In this document: positions 36,577 to 46,018 of the stretch, one piece after another | Layout of the letters: each line of letters starts with the position of its first letter | Position numbering within the stretch: the stretch's first letter is position 1 | Assembly: GCF_900104445.1 (NCBI RefSeq) | Contig: NZ_FNJI01000018.1 | Span: 37,688 to 101,687 of the forward strand | Direction: 5' to 3' | DNA from: Desulforhopalus singaporensis | GTDB lineage: Bacteria; Desulfobacterota; Desulfobulbia; Desulfobulbales; Desulfocapsaceae | Length of the DNA: 64,000 bases | Translations under genes and position numbers: made by a program | Notes under the pieces: model-generated | What the model was told of the DNA's origin: nothing | Databases searched by the model: none | What the model saw: only the letters and a program-made list of their open reading frames with translations

Positions 36577-37122
36577 ATGAACACCTATAAAGCAGATATA
36601 AAAGGTCGTATCGTAACTGGCTGCGCGGTCTTTTTGATCACTCTGGCGTTGCAGACAGGGCAGCTTTTCTGCGCCGTTTCGGGCGAGGAAGCCGGCGCGA
36701 CCCAGCCGACACCAGCAAAGATCCAGCCTCCTGCCGCGCAAAAAGAACTTTTCAAGTATGCTCTTGAAAACAGAAAAGATCCTTTTGTCCCTTTCATTAC
36801 CGAAAAAGCAGCTTCCGCCAGCAAGGTCAACATGAATGAAATCGTCGATGTGGAAAAGCCGCTTACCGGGATGCAGTTGTTTGAACCCGGACAGTTGACC
36901 CTGGTGGCCCTGCTCAGCCGAGGCCGAGAAGATCTGGCAATGGTTCAGGACTTTACCGGCAAGGGATATATCCTCAAAGAGGGCATGAAAATAGGCCGAA
37001 GGGGTGTGGTCAAAGACATCGCTTCCAACAACGTTATAATTGAAGAGACTGCCGTGACCCGTGCAGGAAAGAAAATCATTACAGAAGTCGTGATGATACT
37101 CAAGAAAGAGGGAGAAGAATAG
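36577..37122 (+). CDS. pilP: type IV pilus assembly protein PilP
   Basis: About 181 residues from the ATG at 36577; a GTG at 36568 in the same frame overlaps the pilO stop and is an alternative start. A hydrophobic N-terminal segment is followed by a Pro/Ala-rich linker and the PilP domain (MQLFEPGQLTLVALLSRG, GKGYILKEGMKIGRRGG-like region, KIITEVVMIL). PilP links the inner-membrane PilNO complex to the outer-membrane secretin. It ends 3 bases before the AMIN/TPR gene. Confidence 0.92.
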   Translation: MNTYKADIKGRIVTGCAVFLITLALQTGQLFCAVSGEEAGATQPTPAKIQPPAAQKELFKYALENRKDPFVPFITEKAASASKVNMNEIVDVEKPLTGMQLFEPGQLTLVALLSRGREDLAMVQDFTGKGYILKEGMKIGRRGVVKDIASNNVIIEETAVTRAGKKIITEVVMILKKEGEE

Positions 37123-37125
37123 AAA

Positions 37126-38991
37126 ATGCTTAAATGGCTAGAAAAAACCAAACCGGCTGTTTTTTCCGCATTTTGCATCTCGTTCATTTTGCTGGCAAGC
37201 TTTGCAAAATCAGAAACAACAGTTTCTTACGAAATAACGGCTGTAGAAAGCTCGCTGTCTGACAGCACCCTCACCTACACCATCAAGGGAGCGTCGAAGC
37301 CGGTTTATACGGTTACCGAGCGTTTTGCTCCGTTCAGGGTTGTCGTAGATATCGCCGGGGGTGTATTTAGCGAGACGGTACCTGCGGCAACAACAATGAT
37401 CCCTGAAAATCCTTTCTGTTCCCTTGACATTGAGGACCTTGCCCAAACCGAACCTCCCATCAAGCGATTTGTTTTCAAGCTTGCCGACAGCCACGATTAC
37501 AAAGTCGACGACTCCGGCGACGGCCTGGGCCTTACTTTTGCACCGGCCGCCCCGGATGGCTCCGAAACCACCGGGACCATGAAGGGAACTGTCCTCACCA
37601 ATTTCCAAATTGCGTCAACGCCTAAAAGCACCACCGTCTCCATAGTCGCCAACGGCACAATCGAGAACTACACAGTCGACTCCATCGGCAGCGGGCCAAA
37701 GGATCCTCCGCGAATGTTCATTGATATTGACGATGTTGCGGTAAACGAACTTGTCAAGGAGAAAAAAATCGGTTCGACCTCCCTTGACAGGATCAGGGTC
37801 GCTCCCCGTGGCAACGGGGTACGAATCGTGTTCGACTCCGCAACCGATAATCCTCTCGTCTATTCGGTAACCCCGGACCCCAACGGGCTGACCGTTGTTA
37901 TCGACGAGACCGCAAACATCGCCGCAGCCGGTGATGCCGCTACAGCTGATGCCTCCACCATCGATCAGCTCATCTCCTCTTCGGAGAGACTGCTCAATGA
38001 AGATTCAAACGGATCATCAGTATCCGCAAAAGTTGCCGAGCTTCGCGATGATTTCACCTTTGCCGGATACCAGAAGCAGAGGGTCAGCTTCGATTTCTAC
38101 AAAATAGACATCCATAACGTCTTCCGCCTTTTCCGGCAGATAACCGGCCTCAACATTATAATTGATGAAGATGTCAAGGGCAGCCTGACCCTCGCCCTCG
38201 ACGACGTACCTTGGGATTTTGCTCTCGACATAATTCTCAATCTGATGGAGCTGAAGAAGGAAGAAAAATTCAATACCCTGGTCATCTATCCCGCCAAGAA
38301 AGAATTTATCTGGCCGACCCGTGCCGAAGACAACCTGGCGTTCGAGGCGGATGTCGCCGTCATTCAGGAGGAGGCTCTTATCGTTGAGCAGGAAACCAGC
38401 CAGACCAAAGAGATCATGATGGCCAAAGAGCTGATGGTCAAGGCGCAGAAAGCTGAAAAGCGTGAAAAATTTGAAGATGCAGCCTCCTTTTACGAGCAGG
38501 CCTTTGAACTGTGGCCGGAAAACAATAAAATCGCCAACCGGTTGTCATCTCTTTACCTGGTCCATATGGGCATGAACGCCAAGGCGCTTTTCTACGCAAA
38601 GAAATCCCTTGAGATCGCTCCCAACGATACCAGCGCCGCACTTTATGCGGGCATCGGCTCCGCCAATATGCAGCGAATTTCCGAGGCCAGGGAATATTTC
38701 ACCCAGTCCATAAGCGGGTCGCCGCCGATGAAAGAGGCGCTGCTGAGCTACGCCGCATTCAGTGAAAACAACGGGCTCAACGATGCTGCACTCAAACTGC
38801 TTGACAAGTATCACTCCTTCTATGGCGAGACTGTGGACACCATGATCGCCAAGGCAAGAATTCTCGACAGGCTTGGACTTCGCAAGGATGCGGCCGACCA
38901 GTATCTCGCGCTGCTCGCCTCAGGGTACCAGCTTCGTCCTGATCTCAGGCAGTATATCCAGGACCGACTTGCCGACAAGGACTTGAAATAA
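37126..38991 (+). CDS. PilQ N-terminal-like protein (AMIN-AMIN-STN) fused to TPR repeats
   Basis: 621 residues. After a signal peptide come two AMIN-like regions (about 35-145 and 155-265), the peptidoglycan-binding modules normally found at the start of PilQ. Then follows an STN/N0 secretin domain (about 305-380, with ISFDFYKIDIHNVFRLF-like strand pattern and NIIIDEDVKGSLTLAL). There is no secretin barrel; about 200 residues of TPR helices follow instead. So the front half of a PilQ is encoded apart from the secretin, which is the next gene. It probably positions the secretin in the peptidoglycan and may act as its pilotin, as TPR proteins do in other pilus systems; that is inference. Confidence 0.82.
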   Translation: MLKWLEKTKPAVFSAFCISFILLASFAKSETTVSYEITAVESSLSDSTLTYTIKGASKPVYTVTERFAPFRVVVDIAGGVFSETVPAATTMIPENPFCSLDIEDLAQTEPPIKRFVFKLADSHDYKVDDSGDGLGLTFAPAAPDGSETTGTMKGTVLTNFQIASTPKSTTVSIVANGTIENYTVDSIGSGPKDPPRMFIDIDDVAVNELVKEKKIGSTSLDRIRVAPRGNGVRIVFDSATDNPLVYSVTPDPNGLTVVIDETANIAAAGDAATADASTIDQLISSSERLLNEDSNGSSVSAKVAELRDDFTFAGYQKQRVSFDFYKIDIHNVFRLFRQITGLNIIIDEDVKGSLTLALDDVPWDFALDIILNLMELKKEEKFNTLVIYPAKKEFIWPTRAEDNLAFEADVAVIQEEALIVEQETSQTKEIMMAKELMVKAQKAEKREKFEDAASFYEQAFELWPENNKIANRLSSLYLVHMGMNAKALFYAKKSLEIAPNDTSAALYAGIGSANMQRISEAREYFTQSISGSPPMKEALLSYAAFSENNGLNDAALKLLDKYHSFYGETVDTMIAKARILDRLGLRKDAADQYLALLASGYQLRPDLRQYIQDRLADKDLK

Positions 38992-39042
38992 GTTAAAGTA
39001 AACTTTGAATATTTATAAACATCAAATGTCCAAGGGGTTTTT

Positions 39043-40755
39043 ATGATGGCCATAAAAAAAGCATTCCTGTCAGGTAGCCTCTTGCTACTCTCGTTATCAA
39101 TTGCGTCCTGTTTTTCCGATCCTCAACAACATGGTTCGGCTCCGTCCCAGGAAACAATGAAACCAGCCGAGAGCGTAGTCGAGGCCCCGCCAAAACCGGC
39201 AACTCTTCCCGTCACGTACCAGATGGCAAGTTACGTTGTTGACCGGACCGGCGAGGAAGACATTTCCATCGCCGCCGAGAGCGTCCTGAAAGTGGGAGCC
39301 CGTATCACCTCCACCCAGGGTCCGCAACCGCTTTGGGATATAGTTAAAAGACTTGTCGCCCTGAAGGGAATGAACGTTTCGTGGGCAAGCGACGTCGACC
39401 GCAACGTCCTCGTGGATGTCGACATCAATGCCGATGACGATTTCTATCAGGCTCTTGACAATATGCTGCGCCAGGTGGACTACTTTCATGAGGTGCACGG
39501 CAAAACGCTGGTTATAAAATACCGGGAAACCCGGAGCTTCCAGATCGCCATGCCGTTCACCAAGCAGAACTACACCACCGAGGTGGGGGGAAATGTTCTT
39601 GGCGGCGGTGATACCTCAAATGATATTGGAGGCACCATCCAGCTCGACAGTAAAGACAACAAATTCGATATCTGGGAAAATATCGAGACTAACCTGCAAA
39701 CAGTGTTCAACATCTACACCAGCACCAAGGCGGAGCAGGCGGTCAGAGCTGCTGCCGACATGAAGGCGGACGCCAAGGCCGACCCCAGTGAAGATTCCAA
39801 CGTGACAGCCACGCCAACCCCGCCCAGAGGGGCCACGGGGTTTTACCTCATCGATAAACCGGTCGGCATTATTACGGTAACAGCTCCGCGCCCGATGCTT
39901 GAAAAAATAGAAGATTACTTCGCTACTCTCAAGAAAGCCCTCTATCGACAGATCTCCATTGAGGCAAAAATTATCGAGGTCCAGCTCTCGGATGCGTCAA
40001 GCATAGGGATCAACTGGTCCAACGTGCTCAAGGATTTCTCCATTAACGGTGCGGTTCAATTCGGTGCCAACGGCCAGGTATACCCATTCGTCTACAATAA
40101 TCCCGAAGTCAACGGCAGCAGGACCTATCTCGGTGAAGACCAGGGCTCATTTTTCAAGACCATCGACCCTGGGCAGTTTGTTTCTAAAATTTCACTGTCC
40201 CCTGCAAATTTTAACGTACTCCTCAATGCCCTCAAGGAAGAGGGCGATACCAGGATTCTGTCGAACCCGAAACTCTCGGTCATGAACGGCCAGCCGGCGC
40301 TTATTACCGTCGGCAAAAACGTCACTTATATTGACGAGATAAAATCAGACAGCGAAACTGACAGTGACATCATAACATTTACCGTTGAAACGGAACGTAT
40401 TCTCTCAGGCATTGGCATGTCGCTCACCGCGACAATTCTCGGGAACGACGAGATCATCATGAACCTCGTGCCCATCACGTCCGAACTTGAGCCAATCGAG
40501 TACATAGATGTAGGAAACCTCGGCGGAAAAGTCGGGTTACCCGTTGTCAACGTGAGGGAGATGAGCACCACAGTTAAGGTTCGTGACGGCGAAATGCTCG
40601 TAATAGGCGGCCTTATCAGCAATGTCGACCAGAAAAATGGTGAATTCGCCCCGATCCTCGGCGATATTCCCCTGCTGCGCTATCTCTTCGGATATGAAGA
40701 GAAACAAACGCTGAAACGGGAGCTTATAATTCTACTGAGACCCCGGATAATATAA
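39043..40755 (+). CDS. pilus secretin, PilQ/MshL type (lipoprotein)
   Basis: 570 residues. The signal peptide ends in a lipobox (SIASC, Cys at about 24). A short STN-like domain (about 90-150) and a linker rich in Ala/Asp/Pro lead to the secretin domain (about 300-570), with ISIEAKIIEVQLSD, RILSNPKLSVMNGQPA and VVNVREMSTTVKVRDGEMLVIGGL as core strands and LLRPRII at the end. It forms the outer-membrane gate for the pilus. The lipid anchor and short N-terminal part resemble MshL-type secretins more than classic PilQ; no AMIN domains are present, as these are in the preceding gene. Confidence 0.9.
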   Translation: MMAIKKAFLSGSLLLLSLSIASCFSDPQQHGSAPSQETMKPAESVVEAPPKPATLPVTYQMASYVVDRTGEEDISIAAESVLKVGARITSTQGPQPLWDIVKRLVALKGMNVSWASDVDRNVLVDVDINADDDFYQALDNMLRQVDYFHEVHGKTLVIKYRETRSFQIAMPFTKQNYTTEVGGNVLGGGDTSNDIGGTIQLDSKDNKFDIWENIETNLQTVFNIYTSTKAEQAVRAAADMKADAKADPSEDSNVTATPTPPRGATGFYLIDKPVGIITVTAPRPMLEKIEDYFATLKKALYRQISIEAKIIEVQLSDASSIGINWSNVLKDFSINGAVQFGANGQVYPFVYNNPEVNGSRTYLGEDQGSFFKTIDPGQFVSKISLSPANFNVLLNALKEEGDTRILSNPKLSVMNGQPALITVGKNVTYIDEIKSDSETDSDIITFTVETERILSGIGMSLTATILGNDEIIMNLVPITSELEPIEYIDVGNLGGKVGLPVVNVREMSTTVKVRDGEMLVIGGLISNVDQKNGEFAPILGDIPLLRYLFGYEEKQTLKRELIILLRPRII

Positions 40756-40801
40756 ACTGACTAATTCTACGTCCCACACTAATATGAGCATGGAGATAAA
40801 C

Positions 40802-41815
40802 ATGAACAGGCTGAAATATCTCATCATTGGAGCATTAGCACTGGTTTTAGCCGGATGTGGCCAGACAGTAATCGAAACTCTGCAGGTTCCTGGGGGACAG
40901 GATTACGATGCTCCAGGGAGTGGCAAGAGTATTGTAATACTTCCTTTTGCCGATTACTCTGAAGGCAATATTGAATCCGCACAGAGAAGAGACAGAGCTA
41001 TCACCGAACACTTTACCGACAGATTGGTTGCAAACGGCTTCTGGCTGCCGATACAGGAGGATGTCTGCGATTTTCTCGTGGCAGAAGAGGTGATTCAACC
41101 GGTCTCCGCCGGCAGCGTCAACACCAGCTCCATCGATCTCGAACTGGAAAATGAATGGTCCGCGGCAATGAAAAGCCAGCTCAACTTTTATAAGGACCAG
41201 GTGCAACAGGCCGCGTTGAAAAAGAGTTCCGCATTCCCCGGCACCCACGGCCTGGACAGGAACGAAATCGTCAAGATCGGTCGCCAGTTCAACGCCGATT
41301 ACGTGGTCCGGGGACGTATACTTGAATATAAAACCCGTGACGAAGCCAACTGGGCTCCATGGAAAAAAGGTATCCTGCCGTTTGCCATCGGCGGCACCAA
41401 CAGAGCGGTCAACGGCTTTGCTTCATCAGATGCGTATGACGAGCGCAATGAGATGATCACCGGTGCGCTGCTTGGGACCATTATAGGCTACAACAATACA
41501 GACTTTCCGTCGTCGGACAATGAATCTATCTTCGGCTTTGTCAACGGCAGCAGCAATGCCGTCTTCTGGGGAGCCGTCGGAGGCGGACTTGGAACAAACG
41601 CCCACAATTCCGGGAAGGTGGACCAGGCTGTGGTACAAATGCGGGTCTGGGTGCAGGAAGCCGCAACAGGTGCTGTTGTCTGGACCAACAGGGTGAGGGT
41701 ACAGGTTTCGCCGGAAACCGTCTACGCCGACAATCAGTACGATCACCTGTTCGACCAGGCGATCGAAAAAGGGGTGACAACCCTGGTGGATCACTTCGTC
41801 ACCTACGGCCTGTAA
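40802..41815 (+). CDS. CsgG/LpoB-like lipoprotein at the end of the pil operon
   Basis: 337 residues from the ATG at 40802, which has GGAG 7 bases upstream; the frame opens six codons earlier. The lipobox is VLAGC (Cys at about 19). The body starts with IVILPFADYSEGN and continues with RLVANGFWLPIQED and NADYVVRGRILEY, the pattern of the TolB-N/CsgG/LpoB fold; a glycine-rich hydrophobic stretch (AVFWGAVGGGLGTNA) follows. It lies 46 bases after the secretin gene and just before a strong terminator, so it belongs to the pilus operon. It could be an outer-membrane accessory of the secretin; not a named pilus protein that I recognise. Confidence 0.7.
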   Translation: MNRLKYLIIGALALVLAGCGQTVIETLQVPGGQDYDAPGSGKSIVILPFADYSEGNIESAQRRDRAITEHFTDRLVANGFWLPIQEDVCDFLVAEEVIQPVSAGSVNTSSIDLELENEWSAAMKSQLNFYKDQVQQAALKKSSAFPGTHGLDRNEIVKIGRQFNADYVVRGRILEYKTRDEANWAPWKKGILPFAIGGTNRAVNGFASSDAYDERNEMITGALLGTIIGYNNTDFPSSDNESIFGFVNGSSNAVFWGAVGGGLGTNAHNSGKVDQAVVQMRVWVQEAATGAVVWTNRVRVQVSPETVYADNQYDHLFDQAIEKGVTTLVDHFVTYGL

Positions 41816-41847
41816 TACCGGTTGCCGGTGCCAAACGTTTAGAAGAT

Positions 41848-41887
41848 GACAAAGGGCCTGACGCATCAAAGCGTCAGGCCCTTTGTC
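41848..41887. terminator. bidirectional intrinsic terminator
   Basis: A perfect 17-bp stem (GACAAAGGGCCTGACGC / GCGTCAGGCCCTTTGTC) with the loop ATCAAA. The outer pairs are A/T-rich on both sides, so U-rich ends arise on either strand. It lies between the convergent pil operon and secB. Confidence 0.85.
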
Positions 41888-41937
41888 GTATCGGCAAAAT
41901 ACCGGATGCAGTTCGCTTCCGGCTTTGACATACTCCC

Positions 41938-42411
41938 TTAGTTTTTAGCCTGTTTTTTTTCCTTCTGTGCTTTCTGAAAAAGAGCCATAAAGTTGACGGG
42001 CTCCATCAAGAACGGCACGAACCCGCCGTCGATTGAGACCTGGCTTACAATCTGTCTGGTAAAGGGAAACAGCAGCGTAGGGCAATCGACCCCCAGCAGC
42101 ATGGGCATATGTTCCTTGGGGATGTTTTTCAGCTTGAATATGGCAGCATGCTCAACTTCAAGAATAAAAAGGACCTTATCATCGGCCTTGGTGGATACCT
42201 TGGCGGTAATCTCCAGCGCCACCTCCCAATGGTCCTCGTCAACCTGCTTGTTGTTGAGCTGAAGGTTAACCTCCACCTTGGGCTCAGCGCTTTGCTGGAC
42301 GGTAAAGACTTCCGGAGCATTTGGGTTTTCAAACGATAGATCCTTGACATACATTTTCTGCATACGAAATTCCGGTTTAGCGCTACCGGTAGTATCTGCT
42401 GTTTCTGCCAT
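41938..42411 (-). CDS. secB: protein-export chaperone SecB
   Basis: 157 residues matching SecB: QKMYVKDLSFENPNAP at the start, LEVEHAAIFKLKNI in the middle and FTRQIVSQVSIDGGFVPFLMEPVNF near the end. SecB holds precursors unfolded and hands them to SecA. It is transcribed alone, facing the pil operon. Confidence 0.95.
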   Translation of the reverse strand: MAETADTTGSAKPEFRMQKMYVKDLSFENPNAPEVFTVQQSAEPKVEVNLQLNNKQVDEDHWEVALEITAKVSTKADDKVLFILEVEHAAIFKLKNIPKEHMPMLLGVDCPTLLFPFTRQIVSQVSIDGGFVPFLMEPVNFMALFQKAQKEKKQAKN

Positions 42412-42515
42412 TTTTTTTCCTCGTAAATTATATTGATGAATAATGTTGATGCCCTACACCTCGCAAGAAGCTATTAGAGCGCACTTCAGCTCCTGATACA
42501 AGGGGCAATTGTCCG

Positions 42516-45347
42516 TCACAGTATCTTGCCCAGAAACTGTCCTGTATATGAGTTTTTATGTTGCACTACCTGTTCAGGCGTACCGGTTGCAACAATCTGT
42601 CCGCCACCGTCTCCGCCCTCTGGCCCGACATCTATTATCCAGTCGGCGGTCTTGATAACATCCAGGTTGTGTTCTATGACCACCACACTGTTACCCTGGT
42701 CGACCAGCCTGTTGAGCACATTGAGCAGGTGTTGAATGTCGGCGGGATGAAGTCCCGTAGTCGGTTCGTCGAGAATGTAAAGGATGCTGCTGCTGTTGCG
42801 GCCCGACAGCTCCTTGGCAAGTTTCACCCGCTGCGCCTCGCCTCCTGAGAGGGTGACCGATGACTGGCCGAGAGATATGTATCCCAACCCCACATCGAAC
42901 AGGGTCTGCAGACGGTTTTTCACCGGTGGCACATTCTTAAAAAAATCGAGGGCTTCTTCAACCGTCATCGCCAGGACGTCATGGATATTTTTTCCCCGGT
43001 ACCGTATATCCAGTGTCTCCCGGTTGTATCTTCTGCCGCTGCAGACATCGCACTCCACGTAGATATCGGGCAGAAAATGCATCGCTATCTTGTTGACGCC
43101 TTCTCCTTCACACGCTTCGCATCTTCCGCCCTTGACATTGAAGCTGAACCGTCCCGGCTTGTACCCCCTGGACCTGGATTCCGGCAGTTTGGCAAACAAC
43201 TCGCGTATCGGGCCGAAAACACCGGTATAGGTGGCGGGGTTGGACCTCGGGGTCCTACCAATGGGACTCTGGTCGATATCGACGACCTTGTCTATCTGCT
43301 CCAGCCCCTCGAGCCTGCCTCTATTGTCGGTTATTGCCGCCTGCCTTTTGTTGATGCCTTTCCGGGTCAAAGAGAACAGCGTCTCGATCACAAGCGAGCT
43401 TTTTCCGGAGCCAGAAACCCCGGTAACACAGGTCATCACGCCCAGGGGAAAATCAACGGATATGTTTTTGAGGTTATTGGCAGTGCAGTCTTTAAGATGC
43501 AGCTTTTGTTTATTACCCTTGAACACGCGGCGTCTTTTTTCCGGGGACTCGATTTGCAGCCGTCCCGCCAGGTACGCTCCCGTCACCGACTTTTTATCTT
43601 CGAGCAGACCACCGATATCACCGTTGTAAACTATCTCTCCGCCGTGAATTCCGGCTCCAGGTCCCATATCGAGGATATAATCGGCTGCCAGGATGGTATC
43701 GGTGTCATGTTCGACAACGATCACGCTGTTGCCCAGGTCGCGAAGCTCGATCAGGGTACGAATGAGCTTCTGGTTATCTCGCTGGTGCAGCCCGATACTC
43801 GGTTCATCAAGGATATACAGGACCCCCGCAAGCCTCGATCCTATCTGGGATGCCAGACGAATACGCTGAGCCTCGCCGCCTGAAAGAGTGCCCGCCCTCC
43901 TCTCAAGGGAGAGGTAACCGAGCCCAACATCTTCGAGGAAGGAAAGCCGGTCAACAATTTCCTTTAACACCGGCTCGCCGATTTTCCGTTCACGCTCACT
44001 CAAAGGCACTACCGGCAGCCGCTCAAGTAATTTTTCCACCGACATGCAGGTGAGTTCATGGATTGACCAGTTGCCTATTTTAACGGCCAGCGCTTCGGAT
44101 TTGAGCCGTGCCCCCTGGCACACCGGACAGATCTGCTCGTTCATGTATTTACCCAGTTCATCACGAATCATCGACGACTGGGTCTCGTGGAATCTCCTGT
44201 CAAGCTGCGGAATAACCCCCTCAAACTGCTTGACCGAAGATATCATGCGGCGCCCTTTCCGGTAATGAAAAGTGATCTCTTCCCCTTTCGAACCGTAGAG
44301 GAAGACCGTTCTCACCTTTTTCGGCAAATCGCCAAAAGCAGTATCCAGGGAGACGTCGAAATGTCTGGCGACCGACTCCAGCATGTGCCCGTAATAGGAT
44401 TCCTCCCGGCGCCATCCCCAGGGTGCAATCGCCCCCTGCCTGATGGACTTTGCCGGGTCGGGGACAACAAGGCCGGGATCGAAAAACTGCTTCACCCCCA
44501 GCCCGCCGCACTCTTCGCAGGCTCCTTGCGGATTGTTGAAACTGAACAGCTGTGTTGAAATCGGCGGCATTGATACCCCGCAGTTGTGGCACGCCGCCAG
44601 TTCGCTGTAAAGCTGCTCCCTGCCCTCGTCAGGATAGAGAACCGTCAAAAACCCCTCGGTCAGTTTTACAGCAGTCGAAACCGAGTCGGAAAGACGTCTT
44701 CTGATCGAATCTTTAATAACCAGCCGGTCGACCACAACATCGATTGAGTGCTTCTTGTTCTTCTCAAGAGAGGATACGTCATCGGCATGCACAATCTCAC
44801 CATCCACCCTGATACGGACAAAACCTTCCTTGCGAATACGGGCGAGAAGCTGTTCATGGCGCCCCTTTCTTTCCGTGACCAGCGGCCCGAGCAACATCAC
44901 CTTGGTTCCCTGGGGCAGCCTCATCAGGCTATTGACCATATCCTCCACCGACTGGGCCTGGATTTCATCGCCGCATATGTGGCAGTGAGGATGTCCGCAC
45001 CGTGCAAACAGGAGCCGCAAATGGTCGTAAATTTCCGTTACAGTGCCAACTGTGGATCTTGGGTTCTTGCTGGTCGTCTTTTGTTCGATGGAAACTGCAG
45101 GCGACAACCCCTCAAGGGAGTCGACCTCCGGTTTATCCATCTGACCGAGAAACTGCCGGGCATAGGTGGACAGCGATTCGACGTACCGCCGTTGCCCCTC
45201 TGCATAGAGGGTGTCAAAAGCCAGGGTAGACTTTCCCGATCCCGACAGACCGGTAAACAGAACCAGCCGGTTTCTGGGAAGATCGACGTCAATATTTTTT
45301 AAATTATGCATCCGCGCTCCGCGGATGCTCAGGGTCTTTGGTTCCAT
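42516..45347 (-). CDS. uvrA: excinuclease ABC subunit A
   Basis: 943 residues, the standard length. It has two ABC ATPase halves with Walker A motifs GLSGSGKST (about 31-39) and GVSGSGKSS (about 645), signature loops LSGGEAQRIRLA and LSGGEAQRVKLA, and cysteine pairs of the zinc modules (CGHPHCHIC, CEACEGEG, CDVCSGRRY). UvrA recognises DNA damage and loads UvrB for nucleotide excision repair. It is followed on the same strand by secB after about 105 bases and preceded by the CoA-binding protein gene. Confidence 0.98.
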   Translation of the reverse strand: MEPKTLSIRGARMHNLKNIDVDLPRNRLVLFTGLSGSGKSTLAFDTLYAEGQRRYVESLSTYARQFLGQMDKPEVDSLEGLSPAVSIEQKTTSKNPRSTVGTVTEIYDHLRLLFARCGHPHCHICGDEIQAQSVEDMVNSLMRLPQGTKVMLLGPLVTERKGRHEQLLARIRKEGFVRIRVDGEIVHADDVSSLEKNKKHSIDVVVDRLVIKDSIRRRLSDSVSTAVKLTEGFLTVLYPDEGREQLYSELAACHNCGVSMPPISTQLFSFNNPQGACEECGGLGVKQFFDPGLVVPDPAKSIRQGAIAPWGWRREESYYGHMLESVARHFDVSLDTAFGDLPKKVRTVFLYGSKGEEITFHYRKGRRMISSVKQFEGVIPQLDRRFHETQSSMIRDELGKYMNEQICPVCQGARLKSEALAVKIGNWSIHELTCMSVEKLLERLPVVPLSERERKIGEPVLKEIVDRLSFLEDVGLGYLSLERRAGTLSGGEAQRIRLASQIGSRLAGVLYILDEPSIGLHQRDNQKLIRTLIELRDLGNSVIVVEHDTDTILAADYILDMGPGAGIHGGEIVYNGDIGGLLEDKKSVTGAYLAGRLQIESPEKRRRVFKGNKQKLHLKDCTANNLKNISVDFPLGVMTCVTGVSGSGKSSLVIETLFSLTRKGINKRQAAITDNRGRLEGLEQIDKVVDIDQSPIGRTPRSNPATYTGVFGPIRELFAKLPESRSRGYKPGRFSFNVKGGRCEACEGEGVNKIAMHFLPDIYVECDVCSGRRYNRETLDIRYRGKNIHDVLAMTVEEALDFFKNVPPVKNRLQTLFDVGLGYISLGQSSVTLSGGEAQRVKLAKELSGRNSSSILYILDEPTTGLHPADIQHLLNVLNRLVDQGNSVVVIEHNLDVIKTADWIIDVGPEGGDGGGQIVATGTPEQVVQHKNSYTGQFLGKIL

Positions 45348-45385
45348 ACTAAAGGCAGGCTGGTTACCTGCGAACGGGCGGGCAA

Positions 45386-45823
45386 CTATCCGGCAAGATT
45401 TTGGTGATCAACCTTGATACACCTGTCCATAACCACAAATATGCCGTTTTCCCGGGCAAGTTCCGCGGCTTCCTCATTTATTATTCCCTGTTGCATCCAT
45501 ACCGCGAGCGGCTTTTTGCTCAGTGCGACTATTTCCTCAACTATCGGCAGAATGTCCTCAGACTTCCTGAATATATCGACAACATCGACCGGGTCGGGGA
45601 TTGCGCTCACACTCGGATAACACTTCACCCCGAGGATTGCGTCATGGCCCGGATTAACCGGATAGACCGTATACCCGGCATCGACCAGATATCGACCGAC
45701 CATGTTGCTTGGCCTGTTTGTCTTCGGGGACAAGCCTACGACTGCCACTTTTCTGATTTTCTTGAGTAGTTCTGCTATCTCGGCCGTCTGGCCCAAGCTT
45801 TCTAAATTTTGCATTTTTACCAC
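45386..45823 (-). CDS. CoA-binding domain protein (YccU-like)
   Basis: 145 residues forming a single Rossmann CoA-binding domain: VAVVGLSPKTNRPSNMVGRYLVDAGY at the start, PVNPGHDAILG, and VDVVDIFRKSEDI further on. Such stand-alone domains (YccU) resemble the CoA-binding part of succinyl-CoA synthetase; the function is unknown. It is encoded 38 bases upstream of uvrA and divergent from glyQ. Confidence 0.9.
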   Translation of the reverse strand: MVKMQNLESLGQTAEIAELLKKIRKVAVVGLSPKTNRPSNMVGRYLVDAGYTVYPVNPGHDAILGVKCYPSVSAIPDPVDVVDIFRKSEDILPIVEEIVALSKKPLAVWMQQGIINEEAAELARENGIFVVMDRCIKVDHQNLAG

Positions 45824-45976
45824 GAAAGGTTGCGGGATTATCTGATAACGCGCAGGATTAAATTTTCACCGACAAGGTGGAGATATAATGAGGACCCCAT
45901 GGACAAAAGTCAAGATAGCAGTTATATACTTACCCATAATTTAATTTGGACACTAAGACATTCACTCATAATAAAC

Positions 45977-46005
45977 GCACCACTCCGGTGAAAGCCATGT
46001 GGTGC
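45977..46005 (+). repeat. small hairpin just upstream of glyQ
   Basis: GCACCAC and GTGGTGC pair over 7 bases around a 15-base loop, ending 13 bases before the glyQ ATG. It could affect ribosome access or be chance. No T-box or glycine riboswitch pattern is visible in the 195-base leader. Confidence 0.35.
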
Positions 46006-46018
46006 ATGAGGAAACTCC

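Noticed and set aside
45824..46018. T-box or glycine riboswitch ahead of glyQ
   Set aside because: No T-box sequence, specifier stem or tandem glycine aptamer pattern is visible in the leader.
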